In this document: positions 50,175 to 58,782 of the stretch, in pieces
How positions within the stretch are numbered: position 1 is the stretch's first letter
Layout of the letters: the number at the start of each line of letters is the position of its first letter
Assembly (NCBI RefSeq): GCF_007997215.1
Contig: NZ_VORW01000001.1
Coordinates: 930,001 to 994,000, forward strand
Reading direction: 5' to 3'
Length of the DNA: 64,000 nt
Source of the DNA: Algoriphagus aquimarinus
GTDB lineage: Bacteria > Bacteroidota > Bacteroidia > Cytophagales > Cyclobacteriaceae
Position numbers and translations under genes: made by a program
Notes under the pieces: generated by a model
What the model was told of the DNA's origin: nothing
Database searches by the model: none
What the model saw: only the letters and a program-made list of their open reading frames with translations

Positions 50175-52166
50175 TCAAAACTTCATCTTCTGAATTCGTA
50201 TTGCATTCAAAATCGCCAATAATGCAACTCCTACATCTGCGAAAACTGCCGCCCACATGGTCGCCATTCCCAGTGCTCCAAGTATCAGCACAATCACTTT
50301 CACCCCAAAAGCAAAACTTATATTCTGCCAGACAATCATCTTGGTCTTTTTCCCAATAGAAATTGCCATTGGGATTTTACTCGGTCTATCATCCTGAATC
50401 ACTACATCTGCTGTCTCAATAGTAGCATCACTTCCCAGACCGCCCATCGCTATTCCTACATCCGAAATAGCTACCACAGGCGCATCATTTACCCCATCGC
50501 CAATAAAGGCAACTGTTCCTTTTTGAGCTTTGATCTCCTTGACTTTATTCACCTTATCTTCTGGAAGTAAGTCGCCAAAGGAATTGGGAATGCCTAGCTT
50601 ATCAGCAACAAACTTGGCCACATTACTTTTGTCTCCACTTAGCATTGTGATGCCAATGCCCATAGATTTCAAGCGATCAATCGTCTGCTGTGCATCCGCT
50701 TTTATTTTATCCGAAATAGTTAAATAACCTGCGAATTTTCCTCCGTAGGCTATTGCCACCAAGGTGTGAACAATGTTAGTTGGATCAAGGGGATAGGCAA
50801 TCGAAAACTTGTCCATCAGCTTGAAATTCCCGACAAGTAATTCCTTGCCGTCAACCTGAGCCTTCAACCCATGTCCAGCAATTTCTTCTACGTTCTCTAA
50901 AATAATACTGGAATCAATCTCCCCCACATGGTTCTTTATCGCAGTTGCGATAGGGTGCGTGCTTTTACTCTCCAGCGAATTGACAAATTCTAGGATTTTC
51001 GTGCTCTCAAATTCAGGCTGAAGATGAACTCCCTGCACATCGAAAACCCCTTCGGTCATCGTACCCGTCTTGTCCATCACTACCTCTTTGATCTCCGCGA
51101 GACTGTCTAGGAAATTACTTCCTTTGAATAGAATGCCGTTCTTACTAGCGGCTCCGATTCCACCAAAATATCCCAACGGAATACTGATCACCAGTCCACA
51201 TGGACAGGAAATTACCAAGAAAATCAGGGCGCGATACAGCCAATCACTGAACTCATAATTGTCCACAAAAAGGAATGGGATAAAGCAAATTCCTATAGCC
51301 AGATAGACTACGATGGGCGTATAGATCTTGGCGAATTTCCTGATGAAAAGCTCTGTTGGTGCTTTTTGTGCCGTCGCATTTTGTACCAATTCTAAGATTC
51401 TCGATAGTTTACTATCCGTGTAAGAGGTAGTCACTTTGACTTGGGAAACAGTATTTAGATTTACCATGCCCGCCAAAACCACAGCGCCTTTTTCTTTGGA
51501 ATCCGGCTTACTTTCTCCGGTCAATGCGGCAGTATTAAAAGAAGCTTTTTCTGAAAGAAGCTCCCCATCCAAACCAAGTTTCTCACCAGGTTTCAGTTGG
51601 ATAATATCTCCAATGTTAGCGGTTGAAGCTTTGATGGTCTTGGTCGTATTTCCTTCCAAAATCGTCACCTCATCAGGACGCTGATCTAGTAAAGTTTTGA
51701 TGTTTGTTTTGGCTCGGGTGACTGCCATGCCCTGGAAAACTTCCCCTACAGAGTAAAAAAGCATCACGGCAACACCTTCAGGATATTCGCCAATGGCAAA
51801 AGCTCCTAAAGTCGCAATTCCCATCAGGAAAAACTCCGAAAACACATCTCCCTTGATAATGCTCTTGAAAGCTTCTTTCAATACAGTAAGCCCAACAGGA
51901 AGATAGGCTGCCAGGTACCAGCCTAGTCTTATATAGCCTGCGAACCAATCTTGAGGAAAAATATTGTCCATCAAAATGCCCGCCAGCATCAACACAAAAG
52001 AAAAAATCGCAGGAAGGAAAAACTGGAAAGAACTTGGGTCTCCATGAGAATGATCATGCCCATCGTCGTCGGAATGTCCCTCAGGTGAAGGATCTCGATT
52101 TACCTTTGCATCCAGAGAGCAGCAATCTTCGTCTACCAAATTTTCACTAGTATCTTTTGTCGTCAT
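50175..52166 (-). CDS. heavy-metal P1B-type ATPase, probably Zn/Cd/Co exporter
   Basis: 663 residues. The N-terminus lacks an HMA domain and has instead a His/Asp-rich tail (HSDDDGHDHSHGD, about 31-43). Membrane segments flank the transport motif SCPCGL (C321, C323). The catalytic DKTGT has D365, and the hinge GDGVNDAP is near residue 567. The last helices have FADVGVALLAILNAIRI, resembling the aspartate-containing TM8 of ZntA-type pumps. It exports divalent heavy metals from the cytosol. The lack of HMA and the histidine tail favour zinc, cadmium or cobalt over copper. It starts ten bases after the P1 peptidase gene ends. Confidence 0.9.
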   Translation of the reverse strand: MTTKDTSENLVDEDCCSLDAKVNRDPSPEGHSDDDGHDHSHGDPSSFQFFLPAIFSFVLMLAGILMDNIFPQDWFAGYIRLGWYLAAYLPVGLTVLKEAFKSIIKGDVFSEFFLMGIATLGAFAIGEYPEGVAVMLFYSVGEVFQGMAVTRAKTNIKTLLDQRPDEVTILEGNTTKTIKASTANIGDIIQLKPGEKLGLDGELLSEKASFNTAALTGESKPDSKEKGAVVLAGMVNLNTVSQVKVTTSYTDSKLSRILELVQNATAQKAPTELFIRKFAKIYTPIVVYLAIGICFIPFLFVDNYEFSDWLYRALIFLVISCPCGLVISIPLGYFGGIGAASKNGILFKGSNFLDSLAEIKEVVMDKTGTMTEGVFDVQGVHLQPEFESTKILEFVNSLESKSTHPIATAIKNHVGEIDSSIILENVEEIAGHGLKAQVDGKELLVGNFKLMDKFSIAYPLDPTNIVHTLVAIAYGGKFAGYLTISDKIKADAQQTIDRLKSMGIGITMLSGDKSNVAKFVADKLGIPNSFGDLLPEDKVNKVKEIKAQKGTVAFIGDGVNDAPVVAISDVGIAMGGLGSDATIETADVVIQDDRPSKIPMAISIGKKTKMIVWQNISFAFGVKVIVLILGALGMATMWAAVFADVGVALLAILNAIRIQKMKF

Positions 52167-52176
52167 AGTATGATTT

Positions 52177-53289
52177 CTATTTCATCCAGTTCATTACCTG
52201 TTCCACTGGAAGTTTTGCTACGGTATGGCCATCCTTACCCTTCATTGTTTCGGCAGCGAAAAGGGAATTGATAATCGCCTCTTCTGTCGCTTCAATCACA
52301 GCCATGAAAAGCGAAGACATATCGTCATTTCTTACAAATTCAGCCGTTTCCAAATTTCCATTTTCGGCTGAATAAGCAACACGAAGTCCTTCGGCAGTAC
52401 TGAATGCAATCACATAGTCACCAGAGCCATTGGAAGCGATTCCGCCAGTTTTGGCCAAGCCCATAATGGCTCTTTTTGCCATTCGTTCCAGATTTCTGTC
52501 CAGCACAGGAGCATCAGTAGCTACAACTATCATGCAGCTCCCGTCAGATTTTTCCATCGCATCACGAAAAGGATGTTTTCCCATTTTTTCTCCCACAGCG
52601 ACTCCATCTATCTGAAGGTTTCCTCCAAAATTGGTCTGGACAAGCACCCCGACAGTGTATCCTCCCAAACTCTCAGGGAGTTTTCGTGAAGCAGTCCCTA
52701 TGCCTCCCTTCCAGCCAAAACACACGGTTCCGGTTCCTGCTCCTACATTTCCTTCAGTCACTTTTCCAGACTTGGCAGACTTTATCGCCTGCATTACCTC
52801 ATCGGAAGAAATATGCATTCCGCGGATATCATTCAGGTAGCCATCATTCGTCTCTCCGACCACAGCATTCACAGATTGGGCATTTTCATTTCCTTTTTGT
52901 TCCAAAGAATACCGAACCGCGCCCTCGATCCCGGCAGCGAGACTTAGTGTATTGGTAAGAATAATGGGAGATTCTATAGTACCAAGCTCCTGTACTTGAG
53001 TCGATCCAGCAAGTTTCCCGAAACCATTTCCCACGTAAATAGCAGCAGGCACTTTTTGTTGGAAAATATTTCCGTCATGCGGTAAAATAGCTGTTACACC
53101 CGTGCGGATGTCATCACCTTCTATTTTGGTGAGGTGTCCCACTTTCACGCCAGGTACATCGGTGATTGCATTTAGCGAACCTGTTGGAAGGACGCCGATG
53201 ATGATTCCTTTTTCACGTGGTCTTTCTTGAGAAAATGAAGTGAAGGTGAATAGGATGAAGAATACAAATAGGAGGCTGAGGTGTTTCAT
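52177..53289 (-). CDS. P1 family (DmpA-like) N-terminal nucleophile aminopeptidase, exported
   Basis: 370 residues from the ATG at 53289, which provides a signal peptide (MKHLSLLFVFFILFTFTSFS, then Q). An ATG at 53379 would place 30 extra residues before it. DmpA/S58 features are NAITDVPGVKVGH, the glycine-rich GNVGAGTGTVCFGWKGGIGTAS and the autocleavage region SNGSGDYVIAFST with the likely nucleophile Ser. The family includes aminopeptidases and beta-aminopeptidases that self-process into two subunits. It is divergent from nth and lies just upstream of the P-type ATPase gene. Confidence 0.88.
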   Translation of the reverse strand: MKHLSLLFVFFILFTFTSFSQERPREKGIIIGVLPTGSLNAITDVPGVKVGHLTKIEGDDIRTGVTAILPHDGNIFQQKVPAAIYVGNGFGKLAGSTQVQELGTIESPIILTNTLSLAAGIEGAVRYSLEQKGNENAQSVNAVVGETNDGYLNDIRGMHISSDEVMQAIKSAKSGKVTEGNVGAGTGTVCFGWKGGIGTASRKLPESLGGYTVGVLVQTNFGGNLQIDGVAVGEKMGKHPFRDAMEKSDGSCMIVVATDAPVLDRNLERMAKRAIMGLAKTGGIASNGSGDYVIAFSTAEGLRVAYSAENGNLETAEFVRNDDMSSLFMAVIEATEEAIINSLFAAETMKGKDGHTVAKLPVEQVMNWMK

Positions 53290-53502
53290 AGTAGGTGGTT
53301 TCCCGAATTTAAAGGTTGTGTCTTCACCAAAAAACCAGTTTGCTATGCAATGCAGGTAATCGGTAGAATTTTTGCACAATTTCTTATACGATTTGAATTT
53401 CCATTCATCGACAACTATTATTCAACCAATTTTTCACTAAAAATGGGATTGATCTAATCATCTTATAAATTAGCATGAGACTCCATTTATTAAAAAGAGA
53501 AA

Positions 53503-54174
53503 ATGCTGAAAAAAGAAAGATACGAATCCATTATCAATCATTTCCGTGAGAATATGCCCATTGCCGAGACGGAACTTCAGTATGAGAATCCCTTTCAGCT
53601 TTTGATGGCAGTTGTACTTTCAGCACAGTGCACGGATAAGCGGATCAACATAATCACGCCGGCCTTATTCGAGAAGTTTCCAGAACCTGAGTTTTTGGCA
53701 GCTTCGAATTTTGACGAGCTTTTTCCTTACATCAAAACCGTTTCTTACCCGAACAATAAGACCAAACACCTTTTGGGTTTGGGTAAAATGCTTGTTGAGG
53801 ATTTTGGAAGCGAAGTTCCTTCTACAGTTGCAGAGTTGATCAAGCTACCTGGAGTAGGACGAAAAACTGCAAATGTGATCACGTCGGTGGTATGGAATCA
53901 GCCCAATATGGCCGTGGACACGCACGTTTTCCGAGTTTCGAAAAGACTTGGGCTTGTTTCTCAAACCGCCAAAACTCCCTTGGAAGTAGAAAAGCAATTG
54001 ATTCGGCATATTCCTAAAGAGTATGTGCATATCGCACATCATTGGCTGATTTTACATGGGAGATATGTTTGCTTGGCTCGTAGACCAAAGTGCGAAGAAT
54101 GTACGTTGACTCACCTATGCCGGTATTTTGAGAAAAATCAGGGGAAAATCACCAAAGTTGAAACTATAGAATAA
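53503..54174 (+). CDS. nth: endonuclease III (DNA glycosylase/AP lyase)
   Basis: 223 residues. The helix-hairpin-helix LPGVGRKTANVI carries catalytic K121, and AVDTHVFRV carries catalytic D139. The C-terminal [4Fe-4S] loop has the family spacing C-x6-C-x2-C-x5-C (CLARRPKCEECTLTHLC). It removes oxidised pyrimidines and nicks the abasic site. Its stop codon shares one base with the start of asnB, so a DNA-repair gene is translationally coupled to an amidotransferase and a glycosyltransferase. Confidence 0.96.
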   Translation: MLKKERYESIINHFRENMPIAETELQYENPFQLLMAVVLSAQCTDKRINIITPALFEKFPEPEFLAASNFDELFPYIKTVSYPNNKTKHLLGLGKMLVEDFGSEVPSTVAELIKLPGVGRKTANVITSVVWNQPNMAVDTHVFRVSKRLGLVSQTAKTPLEVEKQLIRHIPKEYVHIAHHWLILHGRYVCLARRPKCEECTLTHLCRYFEKNQGKITKVETIE

Positions 54175-55949
54175 TGTGCGGAATTCATCTGATTTGGGGC
54201 AAAGGAGCGAATGAGGAAGCGATTACTACTATGCTTCAGCAAAGCCAGCATCGTGGCCCAGATCAGCAAGCGAGTTTCAGTCCATGGCCTGGACTTTGGA
54301 TAGGAGTAAATCGTCTGAAAATCTTACACACAGGTTCTGAAGCAGATCAACCATTTTGGTCTCCCGATGGAAGAACACTGTTGATCTGGAATGGCGAACT
54401 CTATAACTATAAGGAAATCCGCAAGCTCCTCATTCAAATTGGGATTTCTTTTATTACCCAGTCCGATACCGAAGTGGTGCTGCATATGCTTCGGGTTTTT
54501 GGCACAAAGGGATTAGAGAAAATGAATGGCATGTTTGCTTTGATGTTTGTGGATTTGGCTGAAAAATCTGTGCTGGTAGCTCGTGATAAAAATGGAGAAA
54601 AACCTCTCTATTATGCTCAAAATCCTGATGCGCTGACTATTTCTTCAGAAAGTAGAAGTATTCAGACACTTAAAGATTCAGCTTTTGATACCAGGCAAAT
54701 GGAACACTATTTCTATCTCAGAGCGCCACTTTTAGGCAATACTTTTTTTAAGGGGATTCACGAATGGAAGCCTGAGCGATACAGCAAAATCTCAAGTCAT
54801 TCAGCATTTCATTGGAATAATATCCGCATTCAATCTAAAGTCACGTCAGAACCGACTTTTGAAAACTTCAAAGAGACGCTGACCGATGCTGTTTTGAACC
54901 AATTCCATGCAGATGTACCTGTAGGAATTCAGCTCAGTGGAGGGGCAGATAGCTCCTTGCTTTACGCACTTTGGTACAGAGAAACAGGAACACCGTTACC
55001 ATCTTTTACCATTCAGGTTGAGCATAACTATCGAAAGAAATATTCTGACGGAAACGCTGCAAGTCGCTTTGCAAAGCAATTTCCATCTCAACATCATCTC
55101 ATAGAAATAACGCAAGAAATCTTTTGGGAAAACTGGGATGACTATTTGAAAAGTGTGGATCAGCCGATTGGGGATTCTGCTGGATTTCTAAATTGGATGA
55201 TAGGGAAAGAGGCCAAAAACTCTGTCAAAGTGCTGATTTCTGGGGCTGGAGCAGATGAGTTGTGGGGAGGATATCAGCGCCACAAAGCATTTGATGTTTA
55301 CCAAAAGCGAAAAAAATTCCTGTTAAAGTTTCAGGGAATTCTATGTAAGCTTCCTCTTGGAAGAAGCTATCAGAAATTCGTTTCAGCTGTAGAATCTGAT
55401 CCTCGTAAGACCTTTCTCAATTTTTCAGCGTTGGAAACTATTCCAGATGATTTGAGGGAAGATTACGACAGAGTTTTTGATTCAAACCTACCTGAATACA
55501 CGCAGATGCTAAATTTTGACAGGCAGATTTACTTGGTTCAAGATGTGCTGAAAATTCAAGATAATGCCCTGATGGCACATAGTATAGAAGGGAGAGCGCC
55601 GTATTTGGATGCATCTCTGATGGAGTTATGGCGAAATATAAAAGACGAGGAGTTGCTGAAAGGCAAACCTTGGATCAAGAAATACTTGAGCGAACTTGAA
55701 CTTACATGGATTTCTGAGCGCAAGAAAATGGGCTTTGGATTGCCTTTACAAGAATGGTTTGCTGAAAATGGAGAATTTGCCAAACGTGTTTTTAATTCTA
55801 TCAAATCATTCGAAAAAACCCATGGATCTCATTTCTCTCCACAGATGAGATCACTGGCTACCCAACCTGACCTGGGTGTAAAACATCATTTTTTAACACT
55901 TTACAATCTGTTTCTTCTGGCAGAATGGGTAAAATTGAATAAGCTATGA
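54174..55949 (+). CDS. asnB: asparagine synthase (glutamine-hydrolysing) family amidotransferase
   Basis: 591 residues. The class-II glutaminase begins directly with the Cys nucleophile (MCGIHLIWG) and has HRGPDQQ and IWNGELYNYKEIRKLL. The synthetase domain has the PP-loop SGGADSS (S255-S261; the usual form is SGGLDSS) and GAGADELWGGYQRHK. It uses glutamine amide and ATP to amidate aspartate or, in many glycan loci, another carboxylate. It is coupled to nth (one-base overlap) and to a glycosyltransferase (four-base overlap), so it could serve sugar or surface-polymer modification rather than free asparagine supply. Confidence 0.88.
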   Translation: MCGIHLIWGKGANEEAITTMLQQSQHRGPDQQASFSPWPGLWIGVNRLKILHTGSEADQPFWSPDGRTLLIWNGELYNYKEIRKLLIQIGISFITQSDTEVVLHMLRVFGTKGLEKMNGMFALMFVDLAEKSVLVARDKNGEKPLYYAQNPDALTISSESRSIQTLKDSAFDTRQMEHYFYLRAPLLGNTFFKGIHEWKPERYSKISSHSAFHWNNIRIQSKVTSEPTFENFKETLTDAVLNQFHADVPVGIQLSGGADSSLLYALWYRETGTPLPSFTIQVEHNYRKKYSDGNAASRFAKQFPSQHHLIEITQEIFWENWDDYLKSVDQPIGDSAGFLNWMIGKEAKNSVKVLISGAGADELWGGYQRHKAFDVYQKRKKFLLKFQGILCKLPLGRSYQKFVSAVESDPRKTFLNFSALETIPDDLREDYDRVFDSNLPEYTQMLNFDRQIYLVQDVLKIQDNALMAHSIEGRAPYLDASLMELWRNIKDEELLKGKPWIKKYLSELELTWISERKKMGFGLPLQEWFAENGEFAKRVFNSIKSFEKTHGSHFSPQMRSLATQPDLGVKHHFLTLYNLFLLAEWVKLNKL

Positions 55950-57169
55950 GGATTATCTACATCCATCAGTATTTCAGAACACCAGACGAAGGAGGTGCCG
56001 TGCGTTCCTATCACTTGGCAAAGGGATTGGTGGAGGCAGGACATGACGTAGAGATGATCACAGGAGGATCACAAACTGCGTATGATCAGCGATGGATAGA
56101 AGGAATTAAGGTTCACTATTTGCCAGTGAGCTACAACCAGAAATTCGGGTTTTTCAAGCGTGTTTTATCCTTTTTGAGTTACATACGCCAAGCAAAAAAA
56201 TTGATTATTAAACTGCCAAGGCCTGATTTATTATACATTACGTCCACTCCGCTCACTACAGGTTTGTTGGGTCTATGGGCGAAAAATAGGTTGGCAATTC
56301 CTTACATTTTTGAAGTTCGTGATCTTTGGCCTCAGGCCCCGATAGAAGTTGGTGCTATCCGGAATCCACTTTTAAAGCGAATGATGGTTTCAATGGAGAA
56401 AAAAATCTATCTGGGTGCCATGAGTCTAGTGGCACTTTCTCCAGGAATAGCAGATCACTTACGAAAAATCACCCCACATCAATACATTCATTTGATCCCA
56501 AACTTTTCAGATTTGGATAGATTTTATCCTTTGGAGAAAAATGAGAGTTTGCTCAAGAAATACGGTCTGACAAATGCATTGACCATTGCCTACACAGGAG
56601 CTTTGGGTCAGGTAAATGCTGTAGAAGAACTTCTAAATCTTGCTTACATGGCTAAGAAGCGAAGTAAAAACTGGCAGTTTCTGATCATGGGAGAGGGAAG
56701 TCATGAAGCTCAGCTTAAAAAAATAGCTTCGGAAAAGTCACTTTCCAATGTCCATTTCATCCCCTTTGGCTCCAAAGAAAAGGTTAATGAGGTTCTCAGT
56801 TTGGCTGACTTTGCCTGGATATCTTTTGCGCACTTACCTGTGTTGAAGACCAACAGCCCAAATAAATTTTTTGATGCCTTGGCTGCGGGAAAAGCCATTT
56901 TGGTCAATCACAAAGGATGGGTTTTTGATTTGGTAAGAACCCATCAGCTTGGAGTTTCTTGCTTACCTACGAAAGTAGAATCAGCCTTTAAAAAGCTTGA
57001 AGAGCTCGAAGAAAACCCGCTAGAGCTTTTGAAAATGGGTGAAAACTCAAGAAAGTTGGCTGAGAAGCATTTCAGTAAAGAGCATGCAGTTTCTCATCTC
57101 AAACAGGTAATAGAACCAGGTAAAAATTCTCCTAATTCACAGGACGAGCACTTTATTCTTACAGCTTGA
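55946..57169 (+). CDS. glycosyltransferase family 4 (GT-B) protein
   Basis: 407 residues with the two Rossmann halves of GT-B enzymes. The N-terminal half has IHQYFRTPDEGGAVRSYHLAKGLVEAGHDVEMITGG, and the C-terminal half has IAYTGALGQVNAVEELLNLA, NVHFIPFGSKEKVNEVLSLADF and NKFFDALAAGKAILVNHKGW. This resembles WbuB/WcaI-like enzymes of O-antigen and capsule loci. Donor and acceptor are unknown. It is the last gene of the nth-asnB-GT unit. No terminator is obvious directly after it; a hairpin terminator appears only at 57599. Confidence 0.87.
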   Translation: MRIIYIHQYFRTPDEGGAVRSYHLAKGLVEAGHDVEMITGGSQTAYDQRWIEGIKVHYLPVSYNQKFGFFKRVLSFLSYIRQAKKLIIKLPRPDLLYITSTPLTTGLLGLWAKNRLAIPYIFEVRDLWPQAPIEVGAIRNPLLKRMMVSMEKKIYLGAMSLVALSPGIADHLRKITPHQYIHLIPNFSDLDRFYPLEKNESLLKKYGLTNALTIAYTGALGQVNAVEELLNLAYMAKKRSKNWQFLIMGEGSHEAQLKKIASEKSLSNVHFIPFGSKEKVNEVLSLADFAWISFAHLPVLKTNSPNKFFDALAAGKAILVNHKGWVFDLVRTHQLGVSCLPTKVESAFKKLEELEENPLELLKMGENSRKLAEKHFSKEHAVSHLKQVIEPGKNSPNSQDEHFILTA

Positions 57170-57440
57170 TTTTTATTTCCAAACCTGTTCATTAAGCCGC
57201 TATATTTTTTTTTGGAAATGGATTATTTCTCCAATAAAGTGGAAGTGTTATTTCATGCCATCAAAATTCGCTTTAATCCTTAATACAGGCATTTTAGGGA
57301 TAAGTTAATTCGGTGGAAATACCTGATATATAGAGTGGTCAGAAGATTTTTTTTTGCAAAAAATCCAATAATCTTAAAACCAAATCGATGCTGGTTAGTT
57401 TCAATGGTTCAACTCAATAGGTAACCATAAACCAACTAAA
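57170..57440. other. intergenic region before the fasciclin remnant
   Basis: About 270 bases with T-runs (57208-57216, 57348-57355) and no gene. It probably holds the former promoter of the fasciclin gene; no clear TTG/TAnnTTTG pair was found. Confidence 0.35.
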
Positions 57441-57574
57441 ATGAAAAATTTAAAGATGAATGTCTGGAGATTGCTTTCTCTGGCCATGATAGCAACTTGG
57501 TTCCATCTATGTTGAATATTCATGCAACGAATGGAGTTATCCATGTAATTGATAAAGTAATGTTACCAGAATAA
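57441..57574 (+). pseudogene. remnant of a fasciclin (FAS1) domain lipoprotein, internal deletion
   Basis: An ATG at 57441 opens a lipoprotein-like signal peptide (MKNLKMNVWRLLSLAMIATW), but the frame stops at 57513-57515. In another frame the DNA from 57515 reads NIHATNGVIHVIDKVMLPE and stops at 57572-57574. ATNGVIHVIDKVMLP is the highly typical end of a FAS1 domain. The start and the last 19 residues of one gene thus survive, with nearly the whole domain deleted and the frame shifted. The original terminator is still in place at 57599-57629. The fold call rests on this short but distinctive motif. Confidence 0.75.
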
Positions 57575-57598
57575 GAATTGGTGGGTTTAGTGTTCAAA

Positions 57599-57629
57599 GC
57601 GAGTCTAGGTTTCTAGGCTCGTTTTTTTT
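57599..57629 (+). terminator. terminator left from the fasciclin gene
   Basis: A 9-bp stem CGAGTCTAG / CTAGGCTCG (one G-T pair) with loop GTTT, followed by eight T. Confidence 0.85.
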
Positions 57630-57701
57630 AGTGACATATCCAAATAGGTTCATATATGAGAAATAGCCTTTCTAATTCACTCGCAAAAGCTATGTTTCAC
57701 T

Positions 57702-58715
57702 TCACTCATTCACCTTCCTAGGCCTATACCCCGATTCTCTAAAAATCTTCTCCGCATCAGGTTCCGCCATAAGTACATCCAGAGGAACGTTTTGATTGAA
57801 CTGATAATCATCCACGATATTCCAACCTAGCCAACGCCCTAATCGCCCAGGAGCTTTGGTGCTAATGGCATCTGTAAATGGCGCTTCTCCTATGTATTTC
57901 CTGATTTCAAAAGGGTTTGTCTCGTAAAGCAATTCATTTTCCACAAAGTGTGACCAGATCAATTCCTCATTGTCAAAGCTTTCCGAAATTGCTTCTGGGG
58001 TGTATCCGATGATGTATTGGTCAGAGGTACAAGGCAAAATAGCTTTAGTGAAATGATAAGTCTTGCCATAATAAATCATCTCTGCTAGCAACCTATTGTC
58101 CTGAGGGTTGGTCTCATTGAATCTCGCTGAAATAGCCATCACAATCATAGGAACTATGAATGGGCGATCGTAGCGCTCTGCCATGTAGCGCGGAAGTTCT
58201 GGCTGAAAAGTATGAGTAGGAGGTAAGAAATAATCCAGTCCTATCACGATCAGATCATCTGTCACAATCAAGTCAGAATTAAATCCAGAAGTAAACGTGT
58301 AAACCTTAGGAACCTGGAACTGTGGAAAGTAATATTTGATGGCTTTGAAAGCATTTTCAAGATCTTTTTCTACATCCGAAAAATCTCTAAAGGCGACTTC
58401 CACTGAATCATAAAGCACCTTCATGGCTGAATCTTGATGAATAGCTAAGAGCTCTGCGGCCAAACTATCAGGACTTGGGTAAAGATCCATTTGCAGATAT
58501 TCCTCTGTGAACTCTGGATGTTCCTCAAAGAGATATTTGAATTCTTCCGCTGTCTGTGCAGTGAAAAAATCCTGCTCCAAGCGCGTGATTTTAACACTCA
58601 GATCCTGATCTAGGATTTCCGAAGAAAGCTCGCAGCCTTCTTCCTTTTTGCCGCAGGCGAAAGCTAAAATCAGTATAAGAGAAAAGTATATATGTCGAGT
58701 GCTGTTAATACGCAT
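57702..58715 (-). CDS. gldB: gliding motility lipoprotein GldB
   Basis: 337 residues from the ATG at 58715, which gives a lipoprotein signal (MRINSTRHIYFSLILILAFAC); an ATG at 58763 would add 16 residues. The protein shows the GldB pattern: early KITRLEQDFFTAQTAEEFKYLFEEHPEF, central FPQFQVPKVYTFTSGFNSDLIVTDDLIVIGLDYFLPP and MIYYGKTYHFTKAILP, and the ending FRESGYRPRKVNE. GldB is an essential gliding lipoprotein in Flavobacterium, and orthologues occur throughout Bacteroidetes, including non-gliders. It follows eboF by 67 bases on the same strand. Confidence 0.9.
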   Translation of the reverse strand: MRINSTRHIYFSLILILAFACGKKEEGCELSSEILDQDLSVKITRLEQDFFTAQTAEEFKYLFEEHPEFTEEYLQMDLYPSPDSLAAELLAIHQDSAMKVLYDSVEVAFRDFSDVEKDLENAFKAIKYYFPQFQVPKVYTFTSGFNSDLIVTDDLIVIGLDYFLPPTHTFQPELPRYMAERYDRPFIVPMIVMAISARFNETNPQDNRLLAEMIYYGKTYHFTKAILPCTSDQYIIGYTPEAISESFDNEELIWSHFVENELLYETNPFEIRKYIGEAPFTDAISTKAPGRLGRWLGWNIVDDYQFNQNVPLDVLMAEPDAEKIFRESGYRPRKVNE

Positions 58716-58782
58716 GAATAAGTTTTTTTTCAAAAATAGGAATTGAAATGGTAACTGACTCAACGAAATACTTTTAAAGCTA

